DNA from: an uncultured bacterium | Lineage (GTDB): Bacteria > Planctomycetota > UBA1135 > GCA-002686595 | Assembly: GCA_938030175.1 (NCBI GenBank) | Contig: CALHGQ010000399.1 | Coordinates: forward strand, 1 to 37,757 | DNA: 37,757 bases | Direction of reading: 5' to 3' | In this document: one piece after another, positions 1-8,799 of the stretch | How the letters are laid out: every line of letters begins with the position of its first letter | Position numbering within the stretch: the stretch's first letter is position 1 | Notes under the pieces: model-generated | What the model saw: only the letters and a program-made list of their open reading frames with translations | What the model was told of the DNA's origin: nothing | Database searches by the model: none | Position numbers and translations under genes: made by a program

Positions 1-1
1 G

Positions 2-643
2 CTGTTCGAGGCGGGCTACCTCAAGTCGCCTGCGGATCTCTTCGAGCTGCGGACGATCCCCGACGAAGACCTGATCGCCCTCGACCGCTGGGGCGCGAAG
101 ACGGTGTCCAACCTCAAGAAGGAGCTGGAGGAGAAGCGCAAGATCACGCTGAGCCGTTTTCTTGCGTCGCTCTCGATCAACGAGGTCGGGACCTCCACGG
201 CCCGGACCCTCGCCCAGAACTTTCCGACCCTCGAAGAGCTGCGGGCGGCGACGGTGGAGCAGCTCCTCGCGGTCGACAAGATCGGCGAAGAGGTCGGCGG
301 CCGGATTCGGGCGTGGTTCGAAGACGACAGGAACGTGGCGATTCTGGAGAGCCTTCAGGGGTCGGGGGTGGAGATCGTCGAGGAAGAGTCCGCGGTGATT
401 CTGGGCAGTGCCTTCGCGGATTCGATCGTGGTCTTTACAGGGACCCTGGAGAACATGAGCCGTTTCGAGGCCAAGAAGGCGGTGGAGGCCCAGGGGGGGA
501 AGGTGGGCTCCTCCGTCTCGAAGAAGACCACTCACCTCGTGGTGGGCGGGAAACCCGGATCGAAGGCTAAGAAAGCCGAGGATCTCGGCGTGACTGTCCT
601 ATTGGAGGAGGACTTCCTCAAGCGACTGTCGGGCGATGGGTGA
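2..643 (+). CDS. ligA: NAD-dependent DNA ligase LigA, C-terminal part (HhH + BRCT), 5' truncated by window edge
   Basis: Frame is open from base 2 (LFEAGYLKSPADLFELRTIPDEDLIALDRWGAKTVSNLKKELE...); HhH motifs and a C-terminal BRCT (FADSIVVFTGTLENMSRFEAKKAVEAQGGKVGSSVSKKTTHLVVG); stop at 641-643. Confidence 0.95.
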   Translation: MFEAGYLKSPADLFELRTIPDEDLIALDRWGAKTVSNLKKELEEKRKITLSRFLASLSINEVGTSTARTLAQNFPTLEELRAATVEQLLAVDKIGEEVGGRIRAWFEDDRNVAILESLQGSGVEIVEEESAVILGSAFADSIVVFTGTLENMSRFEAKKAVEAQGGKVGSSVSKKTTHLVVGGKPGSKAKKAEDLGVTVLLEEDFLKRLSGDG

Positions 644-667
644 TGGGGGGTATGATCCGGGCAACCC

Positions 668-1336
668 ATGACCGCTGAAGACAAAGACAAGGCTTCCCCC
701 GGGGGAGCGCCGGACGACGACGTTGGGCGGCTCGTTGAGCTTGCTCACGAGGGCGACACCGACGCGCTGAACGATCTGTTCGCGCGCTATCACCAGACGA
801 TGGTCGAAGTGGCCCGGCGCAAGCTGGGGCCGCGGCTGCGGTTGAAAGAGGATCCAGACGATCTGGCCCAGACGACGTTCCGTGAGGCGACCCGTGATTT
901 CGACCGCTACCAGTACCAGGGCCAAGGGTCGCTGCTGCGGTGGCTGGTACAGATCCTCCAGAACAAGATCCGCGACAAGGCCGAGTTCTACTCGGCGGGC
1001 AAGCGTGACCTGTCCCGCGAGCGGGCCATGGACGCGGGGACGGACAACGGAGATAGCGACCCGACCCCAAGGGACTTCGTGAGCAGCGACCTCTCGGTGA
1101 CCCGTGTCGTCCAGCGGGACGAGAACTTCGAGCTACTCCGGGAATCCTTGGGCGAGCTGTCCGAGGAGCACCGGAAGGCGATTTCGCTGGTCTTCTTCGA
1201 GGGCTTGCAGCTCCGGGAAGCCGGTGAGCGCATGGGGGGCAAGACCGAGGATGCGGTGCGGATGATGCTGCGCCGGGCCGAAGCCAAGCTCGGCGAGAAG
1301 CTCCGCGGCCAGATCGAAGGCCTCGACGGTTCCTAG
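668..1336 (+). CDS. RNA polymerase sigma factor, sigma-70/ECF family
   Basis: Region 2-like DDLAQTTFREATRDFDRYQYQGQGSLLRWLVQILQNKIRD and region 4-like LSEEHRKAISLVFFEGLQLREAGERMGGKTEDAVRMMLRRAEAKL. Confidence 0.88.
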   Translation: MTAEDKDKASPGGAPDDDVGRLVELAHEGDTDALNDLFARYHQTMVEVARRKLGPRLRLKEDPDDLAQTTFREATRDFDRYQYQGQGSLLRWLVQILQNKIRDKAEFYSAGKRDLSRERAMDAGTDNGDSDPTPRDFVSSDLSVTRVVQRDENFELLRESLGELSEEHRKAISLVFFEGLQLREAGERMGGKTEDAVRMMLRRAEAKLGEKLRGQIEGLDGS

Positions 1337-1385
1337 GGACCTATTGCGAGTCCACCTATCCGCAGCGAGGCCAACTCTTATCCGC

Positions 1386-1403
1386 AGTGGGCCCCGCTTT
1401 TTT
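1386..1403 (+). terminator. Possible weak intrinsic terminator after the sigma factor gene
   Basis: Short stem AGTGG/CCGCT (one G-T pair) followed by six T (1398-1403). Confidence 0.35.
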
Positions 1404-1427
1404 GTTGGATTCGCCCCGATGGGGGCC

Positions 1428-1456
1428 TTCCAAAGCCTGCCGACGGAAGCTATCCT
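1428..1456 (+). promoter_or_regulatory. Possible sigma70-like promoter for the tRNA gene (TTCCAA-17 bp-TATCCT)
   Basis: 4/6 matches to each hexamer with a 17-bp spacer, ~18 bp before the mature tRNA 5' end; weak. Confidence 0.25.
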
Positions 1457-1474
1457 CCTCGGCTCGCGCAGAAT

Positions 1475-1550
1475 GGACCAGTAACTCAGTTGGTAGAGTG
1501 CCATGTTCACAGCGTGGAGGTCGCTGGTTCGAGTCCAGCCTGGTCCACCA
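1475..1550 (+). tRNA. tRNA-Val, anticodon CAC
   Basis: Cloverleaf folds by hand: acceptor GGACCAG/CTGGTCC, D-stem ACTC/GAGT, anticodon stem CCATG/CGTGG with loop TTCACAG, T-stem GCTGG/CCAGC with TTCGAGT, encoded 3' CCA. Confidence 0.95.
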
Positions 1551-1626
1551 TTCTGCCCGTCGGATTGCCTACAGCTTGCCACGGACGTTCGTCCCGGGCC
1601 ATCGGGCTCCAGCAGTGCAGCTCTAG

Positions 1627-2490
1627 TTGGGAGGCCGGATCGTGAGCGTCAACCAGCAGGAATGGCTTGAGTCTTTGGCTCGCCTCCGCAACGAGCGCCG
1701 CGCGTGCGCCCAGGTCGTCGTGATCGGGATCAAGGGCTCGGCTCCACGGGAAGTGGGGGCGCGGATGATCGTCGCGGACGGGCGGCTCGCTTGGGGCACG
1801 ATCGGCGGAGGCCGGCTCGAACACATGGCGATCGAACGCGCCGCCGAGCTGGCGGAGAAAGCCCAGGCTGGTCAAGTCGGCGGGCACCTTGCGGGTGACG
1901 CGCAGGCGTTCACGGAAACGGTGCCGCTGTCAGAGAAGGCTGGACAGTGCTGCGGCGGCGAAGTCACCCTCTTCTACGAGGCGTTCCCCTGGAAGCGGCG
2001 AAAGCTAGTCATCTTCGGGGCGGGTCACGTGGCCCAGGCGATCGGTGGTCTTCAGCCCTACCTCGATCTCGATGTGTTGCTCATCGACCCGCGCAGCGAA
2101 GAGGAGATTGAGCCGCCACTGAAGTCGGACCGAGCGTTCGAGACGCTGTTCATCGACGCGCCCGAGGAGGAGATCGCGACCCTACCCGAGGGCTCGCTCG
2201 TCCTCGTGATGTCCCATAGCCACGCCCTTGACCAAGAGGTCGTTGCGCGGGCGATTCGCCGGAACGTCTTCCCCTACATCGGGCTGATCGGATCCGATCG
2301 CAAGTGGACTCGGTTCCGTCACCGGTTGGCGCAGCGTGGATTCACCGAAGAGGAACTGGCGCGGGTGACCTGCCCGATCGGCGTTACCAAGAGCTCGAAG
2401 GAGCCGCACAAGATCGCTCTTTCGGTGGCGGCAGAGATCGTGGACCTGAAGTTGGATCACGCGGCGGGCGGGGCCCAGGCGCAGCGGTGA
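1627..2490 (+). CDS. XdhC/CoxI family protein (molybdenum hydroxylase maturation-like)
   Basis: GSAPREVGARMIVADGRLAWGTIGGGRLE, GQCCGGEVTLF, LVIFGAGHVAQAI and IGLIGSDRKWTRFRHRL motifs of XdhC. Confidence 0.92.
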   Translation: MGGRIVSVNQQEWLESLARLRNERRACAQVVVIGIKGSAPREVGARMIVADGRLAWGTIGGGRLEHMAIERAAELAEKAQAGQVGGHLAGDAQAFTETVPLSEKAGQCCGGEVTLFYEAFPWKRRKLVIFGAGHVAQAIGGLQPYLDLDVLLIDPRSEEEIEPPLKSDRAFETLFIDAPEEEIATLPEGSLVLVMSHSHALDQEVVARAIRRNVFPYIGLIGSDRKWTRFRHRLAQRGFTEEELARVTCPIGVTKSSKEPHKIALSVAAEIVDLKLDHAAGGAQAQR

Positions 2491-4361
2491 GCGCTCCGTT
2501 GACCACGGACGGGGCCCGGGCCGGCGGTTTCCGCCGGGGGCTCATGGGCCTCGTGCTCCTCGGGGGCATCAGCCAGGTTCTCATTCAGACCCAGGCCTTT
2601 ACGGGCAACCCCATGGTGCTCATGCCCCAGGTGGACGCGATGGTCATCTGGCAGCACGCCGGTGCGATCGCGGAGGGCGAGGCCCCGGGGGATCGCCCGT
2701 TCGATACCGCGCCGCTCATTCTCTGGCTCACCGGGGCGCTGCGCGCGCTTGGGGGCGGACTTGCCGCGTGGGGGGTGCTGCAGTCCATCATGCACGTGGC
2801 GACCGCGGTCCTCCTGGCCATGGCGACGCGGTCCTTCGCGAATCACTTCCAGGGTCGCGGCGCGCAGGCGAGCGAAGAGGCTGCGGACCCAGCGTCGATG
2901 GCGCTCGGCGGACCCGGTTCGATCGGACTCGTGGCCGGTGCGCTGTTCCTCCTTCTGGATGAGCCCGCAGCTTCAACCTCTCGCGTCCTTTCGGGTTCGT
3001 TGCAGCTCGTGCTCGGGGCCGCACTCATGCTGGTGCTTGTTCCGAGGCCGGAAGGCCTCGACGTGAAGCGCGCGGCCATCGCGGGCGTGCTGCTGGGGCT
3101 CCTGTGCCTCGCCTATCCACCGATGATGGTGGGGATCCCGCTGCTGGGCCTTTGGATCTTCTTCCAAAGCGGTCGCGGTGTGCGTGAGGCCGGGCTCTTT
3201 GTGGGAGCCGCTGTCCTTAGCATCGCGCCCGCGACCCTTCACAACCATCGCGCGACCGGCGAGCTCATTCCGATCAGCGCCCAGGCGGGTCTCACCTTCT
3301 ATCACGGCAACAACGCGTCGGCGGACGGCACGATCGCTCCGGTGGGGGTCGTGAACGACAAGGAAGCCCAGGCGATGGACTCCTTGGTCCAAGCACGCGC
3401 GGCCCTTGGGGAGTCGGCCGGATGGAAGGACGCAAGCAGCTACTGGATGGGCAAGGGACTCGACTGGTGGCGCGAGAATCCCGCAGCTGGGGTCAAGCTG
3501 GCGTTCACCAAGCTCTGGTACGGCATCAGCGGACAGCGGTACGGCGACGTGTATCAACCGTGGCGGGAGCGCGACGCGGGAGTAGCCTCGCGGCTTTGGC
3601 TTGCGCCCTTGCCGATTGCATGGATCGTTCCTGCCGCGCTCGTGATGCTGTTCTTGCTGCTGCGAGCCTCTGCCACCCGATTCGCGTCGGTGCCCCTCTT
3701 GGTCTTCGTGGTGGTTCCATTGGCAGTGGTGGTGGCGTTCTTCTACACGCCGCGCTATCGAATGGCCGGCGTCGTTGCGTTCGTCCCGCTCGGCGCGATG
3801 GCCCTAGGGACCATCCTCGCGAAGTCCCACACGGCCCAAGACCGGCGCCGGACGGTATTGCTGGGTCTCGCGTTGGCGGTCGGCGCTATGAGCGGCCTCG
3901 TCAACCGGGGGCTAGGGTTCGACACGGACACCAAGGGCATGCACAGCGTTCGCTTCCTCGAGGCGATGGCCGCCGCCAACGGCGCACTCGACCGGCACGG
4001 GGACGGCGCGCGCTACCTCCACCAGCTTGTCCAGCTGGATCCAGAGAACGGAGAGAACCGCGGGCGGCTGCTGGAGATTTGCTGGTACCTCGCCGCGACC
4101 ACAAAGACCGAGGAGCTAGACCCGGCAGCGGCCCTCGAGATCGCGGAAGCGCTCGTGGCCCAGTTCGGCCCAGCACCAGGGCTGCTCGATCTGCGCGGAA
4201 CCGCCAAGGCCGCCCTCGGGGACTTCGAGGGGGCGGCCCAGGATGCTGGCCAGGCGCTCCAGGGGCATCCACCGGGTGATCCAACCCGTGTCGAAATCGA
4301 ACAGCGGCAAGCGTTGTTCGCTGCAAGGCGACCTTTCAAGCAAACTTACTCCAACGACTAG
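2487..4361 (+). CDS. Multi-spanning membrane protein, ArnT/PMT-like glycosyltransferase with C-terminal TPR-like region
   Basis: GTG start overlaps the xdhC-like stop (GTGA); many hydrophobic helices; C-terminus AAALEIAEALVAQFGPAPGLLDLRGTAKAALGDFEGAAQDAGQAL is TPR-like. Confidence 0.65.
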   Translation: MSAPLTTDGARAGGFRRGLMGLVLLGGISQVLIQTQAFTGNPMVLMPQVDAMVIWQHAGAIAEGEAPGDRPFDTAPLILWLTGALRALGGGLAAWGVLQSIMHVATAVLLAMATRSFANHFQGRGAQASEEAADPASMALGGPGSIGLVAGALFLLLDEPAASTSRVLSGSLQLVLGAALMLVLVPRPEGLDVKRAAIAGVLLGLLCLAYPPMMVGIPLLGLWIFFQSGRGVREAGLFVGAAVLSIAPATLHNHRATGELIPISAQAGLTFYHGNNASADGTIAPVGVVNDKEAQAMDSLVQARAALGESAGWKDASSYWMGKGLDWWRENPAAGVKLAFTKLWYGISGQRYGDVYQPWRERDAGVASRLWLAPLPIAWIVPAALVMLFLLLRASATRFASVPLLVFVVVPLAVVVAFFYTPRYRMAGVVAFVPLGAMALGTILAKSHTAQDRRRTVLLGLALAVGAMSGLVNRGLGFDTDTKGMHSVRFLEAMAAANGALDRHGDGARYLHQLVQLDPENGENRGRLLEICWYLAATTKTEELDPAAALEIAEALVAQFGPAPGLLDLRGTAKAALGDFEGAAQDAGQALQGHPPGDPTRVEIEQRQALFAARRPFKQTYSND

Positions 4362-4397
4362 CTCCCGCTCCGTACGTCCCCCCGACCTTGAGCCCCT

Positions 4398-5867
4398 ATG
4401 CCGAACCTGCCAACGACGAAGACCGTAGCCCTCATGTGTGCCGTAGGGGTCGGCGCCATGTCCTGCGGTGGGCCCAAGCCGCCGCCCAGGCCCAACGTCG
4501 TCCTGATCTCCATCGATACGCTGCGGCCCGACCACCTCGGCTGCTACGGGTATCGCCGGAACACGTCGCCCGAGATCGACGAGATCGCGAGTTCGGGGGC
4601 GCTCTTTGAGCAGCACATCACGAGTGCGCCGTGGACGCTCCCCGCTCACACAGCGATGTTCACGTCGGTGCCCGACTCTGTGCACGGCGTCACCTCGCCC
4701 ATCGGTAAGCGGCTGGCAGAAGAGTTCGAGACGCTCCCCGAGTCGTTCCAGAAGGCAGGCTACTCGACGGCTGGCTTTTTCGCCGGACCGTACCTGCACC
4801 CCGCGTTTGGTTTGGGACAGGGCTTCGACCAGTACATCGACTGCGTGAACACGGTGCCTGACGAGGCGCTCGACGCAGACAACCAGTGGTCGATGGCCGA
4901 CCCCGTGCTGCGCGCGTCGCACCACGGCATCACGAACGAGAAGGTCTACGACCAGTGGAAGACCTACTTCGAGAAGGCGGGAGCGAACGCGGCGGGGCAG
5001 GACGACGAGCCGTTCTTTGCGTTCGTTCACCTGTGGGACGTGCACTTCGACTTCGAGCCGCCCCCGCCCTTCGACACCATGTTCGACCCGGACTACACCG
5101 GGCCGTACACCGGCCGTGATTTCTTTACGGACCCCCGCATCAACGCGGGGATTCCAGAGCGTGATAAGCAGCACATCATCTCGCTCTACGACGGCGAGAT
5201 TCGCTGGACCGATGGGTTCATCGGGAAGATCCGTCGCGACCTAGAGTCCAAGGGACTGTGGGAGAACACGGTGGTCGTGATTACGTCGGACCATGGCACC
5301 GAGCTCTTCGATCACGGCGCGAAGGGGCACCGCACGACGCTCTTTGACGAGCTGATCCACATCCCGCTCATCGTGCACTTCCCAAGATCGGTGGTGGGTG
5401 GCAAGAGCTATCCCCAGCAGACCCAGATGATCGACCTCGGTCCGACGCTGCGCGATCTCGTGGGCCTGCCGCCCGTGGCGATCACGATGGGGGAGAGCCT
5501 CGCGCCGCTACTCAGGGGCGAGGTCCGTACGCGTGCCTCATCGCCTGCGATTTCTGAGCTCTACGACGTGGGGCGCGAGCTGCGTTCGCTGCGTACGGAG
5601 TCGGCGAAGCTCATCCATGACTCAACGGCCGCCCAGGGGAAGACCTGGTTCGACCTCACCACGGACCCGGACGAAAAGAACCCCCGCAACCTCCGGGCGA
5701 TCGATCGCTCACGTGAACTGGACAAGCAGTACGTCGAAGCCCAGACGTGGATCCTTCAGGGGTTGCAGCGTCGGCCCGCCGGGCCCGCATCAGCAGACGT
5801 CCCCAGCGAGATTCATCGGTCCCTCCAGTCCATGGGTTACACGGGCGGCGAAGATGAAGATCAGTGA
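4398..5867 (+). CDS. Sulfatase/alkaline-phosphatase-superfamily lipoprotein with Thr at the nucleophile position
   Basis: PNVVLISIDTLRPDHLGCYGY, SAPWTLPAHTAMFTS, VVVITSDHGTELFDHG; N-terminal signal ending near ...GAMSCGG. Confidence 0.9.
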   Translation: MPNLPTTKTVALMCAVGVGAMSCGGPKPPPRPNVVLISIDTLRPDHLGCYGYRRNTSPEIDEIASSGALFEQHITSAPWTLPAHTAMFTSVPDSVHGVTSPIGKRLAEEFETLPESFQKAGYSTAGFFAGPYLHPAFGLGQGFDQYIDCVNTVPDEALDADNQWSMADPVLRASHHGITNEKVYDQWKTYFEKAGANAAGQDDEPFFAFVHLWDVHFDFEPPPPFDTMFDPDYTGPYTGRDFFTDPRINAGIPERDKQHIISLYDGEIRWTDGFIGKIRRDLESKGLWENTVVVITSDHGTELFDHGAKGHRTTLFDELIHIPLIVHFPRSVVGGKSYPQQTQMIDLGPTLRDLVGLPPVAITMGESLAPLLRGEVRTRASSPAISELYDVGRELRSLRTESAKLIHDSTAAQGKTWFDLTTDPDEKNPRNLRAIDRSRELDKQYVEAQTWILQGLQRRPAGPASADVPSEIHRSLQSMGYTGGEDEDQ

Positions 5868-5963
5868 CCGGATCGCGTCAAGGTTTCCACAAGAGTCGCG
5901 GCTGAGTCCGCCGCGACGGCTGGGCGCCCACTAAGGTCCGCGGACATTCGTTAAAATCGAGCT

Positions 5964-6581
5964 ATGAAGCCAGCTCGCCGTTCGCCGCAGTTCTCGACCT
6001 TCCTCTTCGCTGCGGCCCTTGGACTCATGGTCGAGGCCCCGCTGCTGACCGGCTGCCAGCGCACCGCCAAGATCGAGTTGCCGGTAGCGGCGGTCTTCGA
6101 CGGTGCACGCACCTACGCCTGGAGCGGTTCCACTCCGGCTTTGGAGCGCGTGGGCGGTCCCGCGGAGCAAGACCGGGTCGAAGCGCAGCTCCGGAAGGAG
6201 CTCGACGGTGAACTCCTCGCCAAGGGGTTTGAAAAGGCCAGCGTGGAGGACGCGCGTTTCCACGCCTCGATTTATCTTGGCGTTGAGAAGGACCTGCGTA
6301 CCAAGGATCCACTCTTCTCGGTCTACTCGGCGGAACGGATCGAGCGCGGGCACGCGCTGCTGACGCTCACACCGTCGGCGCCTGCCCAAGAGATCACCTG
6401 GGACCGCAGCGTGGCTCCGGATCCTGAAGGTCCTGCCTGGATCGGGTCGACTGAGATCGTGCTGCGCGTGACGGCGCGGGGCATGGGGCAGACGGAGCTT
6501 CGCTGGACCGGGACGGAGGAGCCTCGGGACTGGCGTGTCTCAACGATCGCAGCTTCGCTGGGCAAGGGCCTCCCTGACTAG
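5964..6581 (+). CDS. Lipoprotein, DUF4136-like
   Basis: Signal peptide and lipobox LLTGC; DUF4136-like features (YAW...; DRVEAQLRKELDGELLAKGFEKA; FHASIYLGV). Confidence 0.65.
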   Translation: MKPARRSPQFSTFLFAAALGLMVEAPLLTGCQRTAKIELPVAAVFDGARTYAWSGSTPALERVGGPAEQDRVEAQLRKELDGELLAKGFEKASVEDARFHASIYLGVEKDLRTKDPLFSVYSAERIERGHALLTLTPSAPAQEITWDRSVAPDPEGPAWIGSTEIVLRVTARGMGQTELRWTGTEEPRDWRVSTIAASLGKGLPD

Positions 6582-6715
6582 GCCTTGCTGTTGGATCTCT
6601 GCGTCGACTATTGGGCGACTCTCTCGACTGGATCCGCTGACTTGTTTCGCTGGCTCGTTCGACTGGCTGGGTTCGCTGGCCGGCTCTCCAGGCCGGCCTC
6701 CCCGTTGGTCCGCGG

Positions 6716-7348
6716 CTACGGCTTTTCGAGGCTCTCGGATGCGACCGCAAGTGAGCTCCAAACGCTGTGGCTCTGGGGCTGCGGACTGATTCGAAAGCGA
6801 AGCACGGTCTCGTTGCTCCTCTCCGAGGCCCCGTGGACGTGTAGGTCAACGGGCTCGTAGGAATCGAATACATCGATCAGGTGAATCTCCGCCTCGAATC
6901 TCCCATCGCCCGCGGAGAGAACCTTCACGTCCGCCGCGTCGCCGCCCAAGTCGCGGCCGCTCGCGCTCGAGACGCGTGCGAGGAGCCCGTCGAAGTAGGC
7001 CTCCAGCATGGAGTCCAGTGTCTCTGCATCGGGGACGGGAGCATCGATCCACATGGTGAAGACGTACGACCAATGGGTCTCCGTTTCTGAGTCGAAGAAC
7101 CCAGGGGCGAAGAGGACGGACTCTGATCCGGTGGGGAGGCTCGGCGCGAACTCAGGCGGGAGCAGCAGCGTTTCGCTTCGCCATCCCTCTAAGGAGATCG
7201 GTTCCGGTTCCGGAAGCGTCGAGGTAGCGCAGGACGCGGTCCACAGTGTCGCCCATAGAGCCGGCCACAGTGTCGCCCACAGGGCCGCCCACCGAGCCGC
7301 CCGGAGTGCGGAGCAAGGCGGAGTCGATCGGTTGTTCATGGAGAGCAC
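6716..7348 (-). CDS. Hypothetical lipoprotein-like protein with repetitive Trp-rich signal peptide
   Basis: Signal-like N-terminus ...RAARWAALWATLWPALWATLWTASC; remainder unrecognised. Confidence 0.6.
   Translation of the reverse strand: MLSMNNRSTPPCSALRAARWAALWATLWPALWATLWTASCATSTLPEPEPISLEGWRSETLLLPPEFAPSLPTGSESVLFAPGFFDSETETHWSYVFTMWIDAPVPDAETLDSMLEAYFDGLLARVSSASGRDLGGDAADVKVLSAGDGRFEAEIHLIDVFDSYEPVDLHVHGASERSNETVLRFRISPQPQSHSVWSSLAVASESLEKP
7241..7300 (-). repeat. Five tandem 12-bp units inside the signal-peptide coding region
   Basis: On minus strand: GCGGCTCGGTGG GCGGCCCTGTGG GCGACACTGTGG CCGGCTCTATGG GCGACACTGTGG, encoding AARW AALW ATLW PALW ATLW. Confidence 0.9.
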
Positions 7349-7504
7349 GATAACCGACTGCGCCGTGCGCTATCGCTCGGCGTCCTTGGCTTCATCGGGC
7401 ATGGCGGCCCCGGGAGCCACGTTCGGAGACGCGGCACGATCCTTGCGGCCCGCCGCGTCGTGTCAGGATCCCCCAGGTTCCTCCACTCCCATCCCTCGCA
7501 ACTA

Positions 7505-8494
7505 ATGCACATCAAAAAGTCCCACGCCGCACTGATCGCGGCCTCGCTTGCTCTCACCTCTTCTCCCGCCCTCGCCGAGGATGCTCGCATCACGTGCACC
7601 GGGACCGTGAGTTTCGTCCTGAATGGCGGAGTCCCTTCATCAGCCTTCGCGAACGCGTCGGTCGGTGAATCCGTCACGCTGACCTTCGACGCGGAGATCG
7701 CGCGGCAGCTGCCCTTCGGCGACTACCTGCACCTCATCAACTCGCCGTCGTCCTCCATCGCCATTGGCGGCGCCAGCGACGGCTTCACCTATTCGCTCCT
7801 GAACACGTTCAGGATCCGCGACAACTTCGGGCCCTTCGGAGACGTTGTCGCCCTCGAAGGCCGCTTGGCGAGCGACGCGTCCGTCATCTTCCAGCTGTCC
7901 TTGAGCGACCCGTCCGGGCTCGCGCTCGATTCAGAGGACGTCACGGACTTCTACGGAACGAGCTTCAACCTGGACGACTACCAGCCCAGCTTCTACCTCC
8001 TCGGTGCCACGGGGTCGGTGCAGATCGACCTAACGTCCGTCGAGATCGACGCTGCGCCAGGCGGCCCCGTTGGGACTCCCTATTGCACGGCGGCACCGAA
8101 CTCAACCGGGTCGATTGGCACGACGTCCGCCTTCGGCCTCCAAGCGCCAGGGGAAAACGACCTGACGCTGACGGCCTCAGGTCTTCCGACCCAGTCCTTC
8201 GGCTTCTTCATCGTTAGTTCGGAGCAGGGCTTCGTGGCCGGGGCGGGTGGAAGTGAAGGCAATCTGTGCCTTGGCGGAGCGATCGGTCGCTTCGTCGGCG
8301 AGGACCAGGTGATGCAAACGGACTTCGGCGGGGAGATCGCGCTGCCGGTGGACCTGACGAATGTTCCGAGCCCCACCGGGTCCGTGTCAGTGCAAGCTGG
8401 TCAGACCCTGAACTTTCAGCTTTGGGTACGCGATACGAACGCGGCCGGTGCGACATCGAATTTCACCCGCGGACTCTCCGTGACCTTCCAGTGA
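7505..8494 (+). CDS. Exported protein with planctomycete-type C-terminal region (YC..NS.G ... GNLCLGG.IGRF ... AGQTLNFQLWVRD...SNFTRGLSVTFQ)
   Basis: Signal peptide MHIKKSHAALIAASLALTSSPALAED; in-frame ATG at 7505 preferred over the ORF start at 7460. Confidence 0.75.
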   Translation: MHIKKSHAALIAASLALTSSPALAEDARITCTGTVSFVLNGGVPSSAFANASVGESVTLTFDAEIARQLPFGDYLHLINSPSSSIAIGGASDGFTYSLLNTFRIRDNFGPFGDVVALEGRLASDASVIFQLSLSDPSGLALDSEDVTDFYGTSFNLDDYQPSFYLLGATGSVQIDLTSVEIDAAPGGPVGTPYCTAAPNSTGSIGTTSAFGLQAPGENDLTLTASGLPTQSFGFFIVSSEQGFVAGAGGSEGNLCLGGAIGRFVGEDQVMQTDFGGEIALPVDLTNVPSPTGSVSVQAGQTLNFQLWVRDTNAAGATSNFTRGLSVTFQ

Positions 8495-8573
8495 TCTAGG
8501 ACAAGTCTCAGATGAGCGGCCAGTCAGGTCGCCTTCATCGCAGTGCGGCACCGAATTCGTTCGTGCCGAGTCG

Positions 8574-8612
8574 CAACGCCCGTAGCAGACCCTTGGTCCG
8601 CTGCGGGCGTTG
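8574..8612 (+). terminator. Strong hairpin downstream of the exported-protein gene
   Basis: CAACGCCCGTAGCAGACC-CTT-GGTCCGCTGCGGGCGTTG: 18-bp stem with one G-T pair and one mismatch; poor T tract. Confidence 0.55.
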
Positions 8613-8799
8613 TCGTTCGGGAGGAGGCGCGTTGGTACCGCGCTGCTTCATGAAGTTTTCACGCGCGACAATCGTCCACGACGAATCTCCGCGTCTCGCG
8701 CAAACGCCAGAACCTCTTCACGTCGGCTTGGTTTCGTTCCTCTGTCGTGCGCCGCGGCACTCCGCCCGGCGCCATGTTCTGTGAACCCAGGAGGAACCC

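Noticed and set aside
1357-1387. 9-bp direct repeat TATCCGCAG (1357-1365, 1379-1387) before the tRNA-Val gene
   Set aside because: Considered as an attachment-site or regulator repeat, but short, only two copies, and no integrase nearby.
1475-1550. tRNA-Val as a possible integration site for a genomic island
   Set aside because: No integrase, no duplicated tRNA 3' end seen downstream, and flanking genes look like ordinary chromosome.
4116-5174. 352-aa minus-strand ORF opposite the TPR protein and sulfatase genes
   Set aside because: Antisense to well-supported genes; Arg/Val/Gly-rich translation without recognisable motifs, as expected from a high-GC antisense frame.
6585-6715. Repetitive-looking CTGGCTCGTTCGACTGGCTGGGTTCGCTGGCC stretch between convergent genes
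   Set aside because: Imperfect short motifs without a regular unit; probably intergenic low-complexity DNA, and any hairpin (GGCCGG...CCGGCC) is most simply a terminator.
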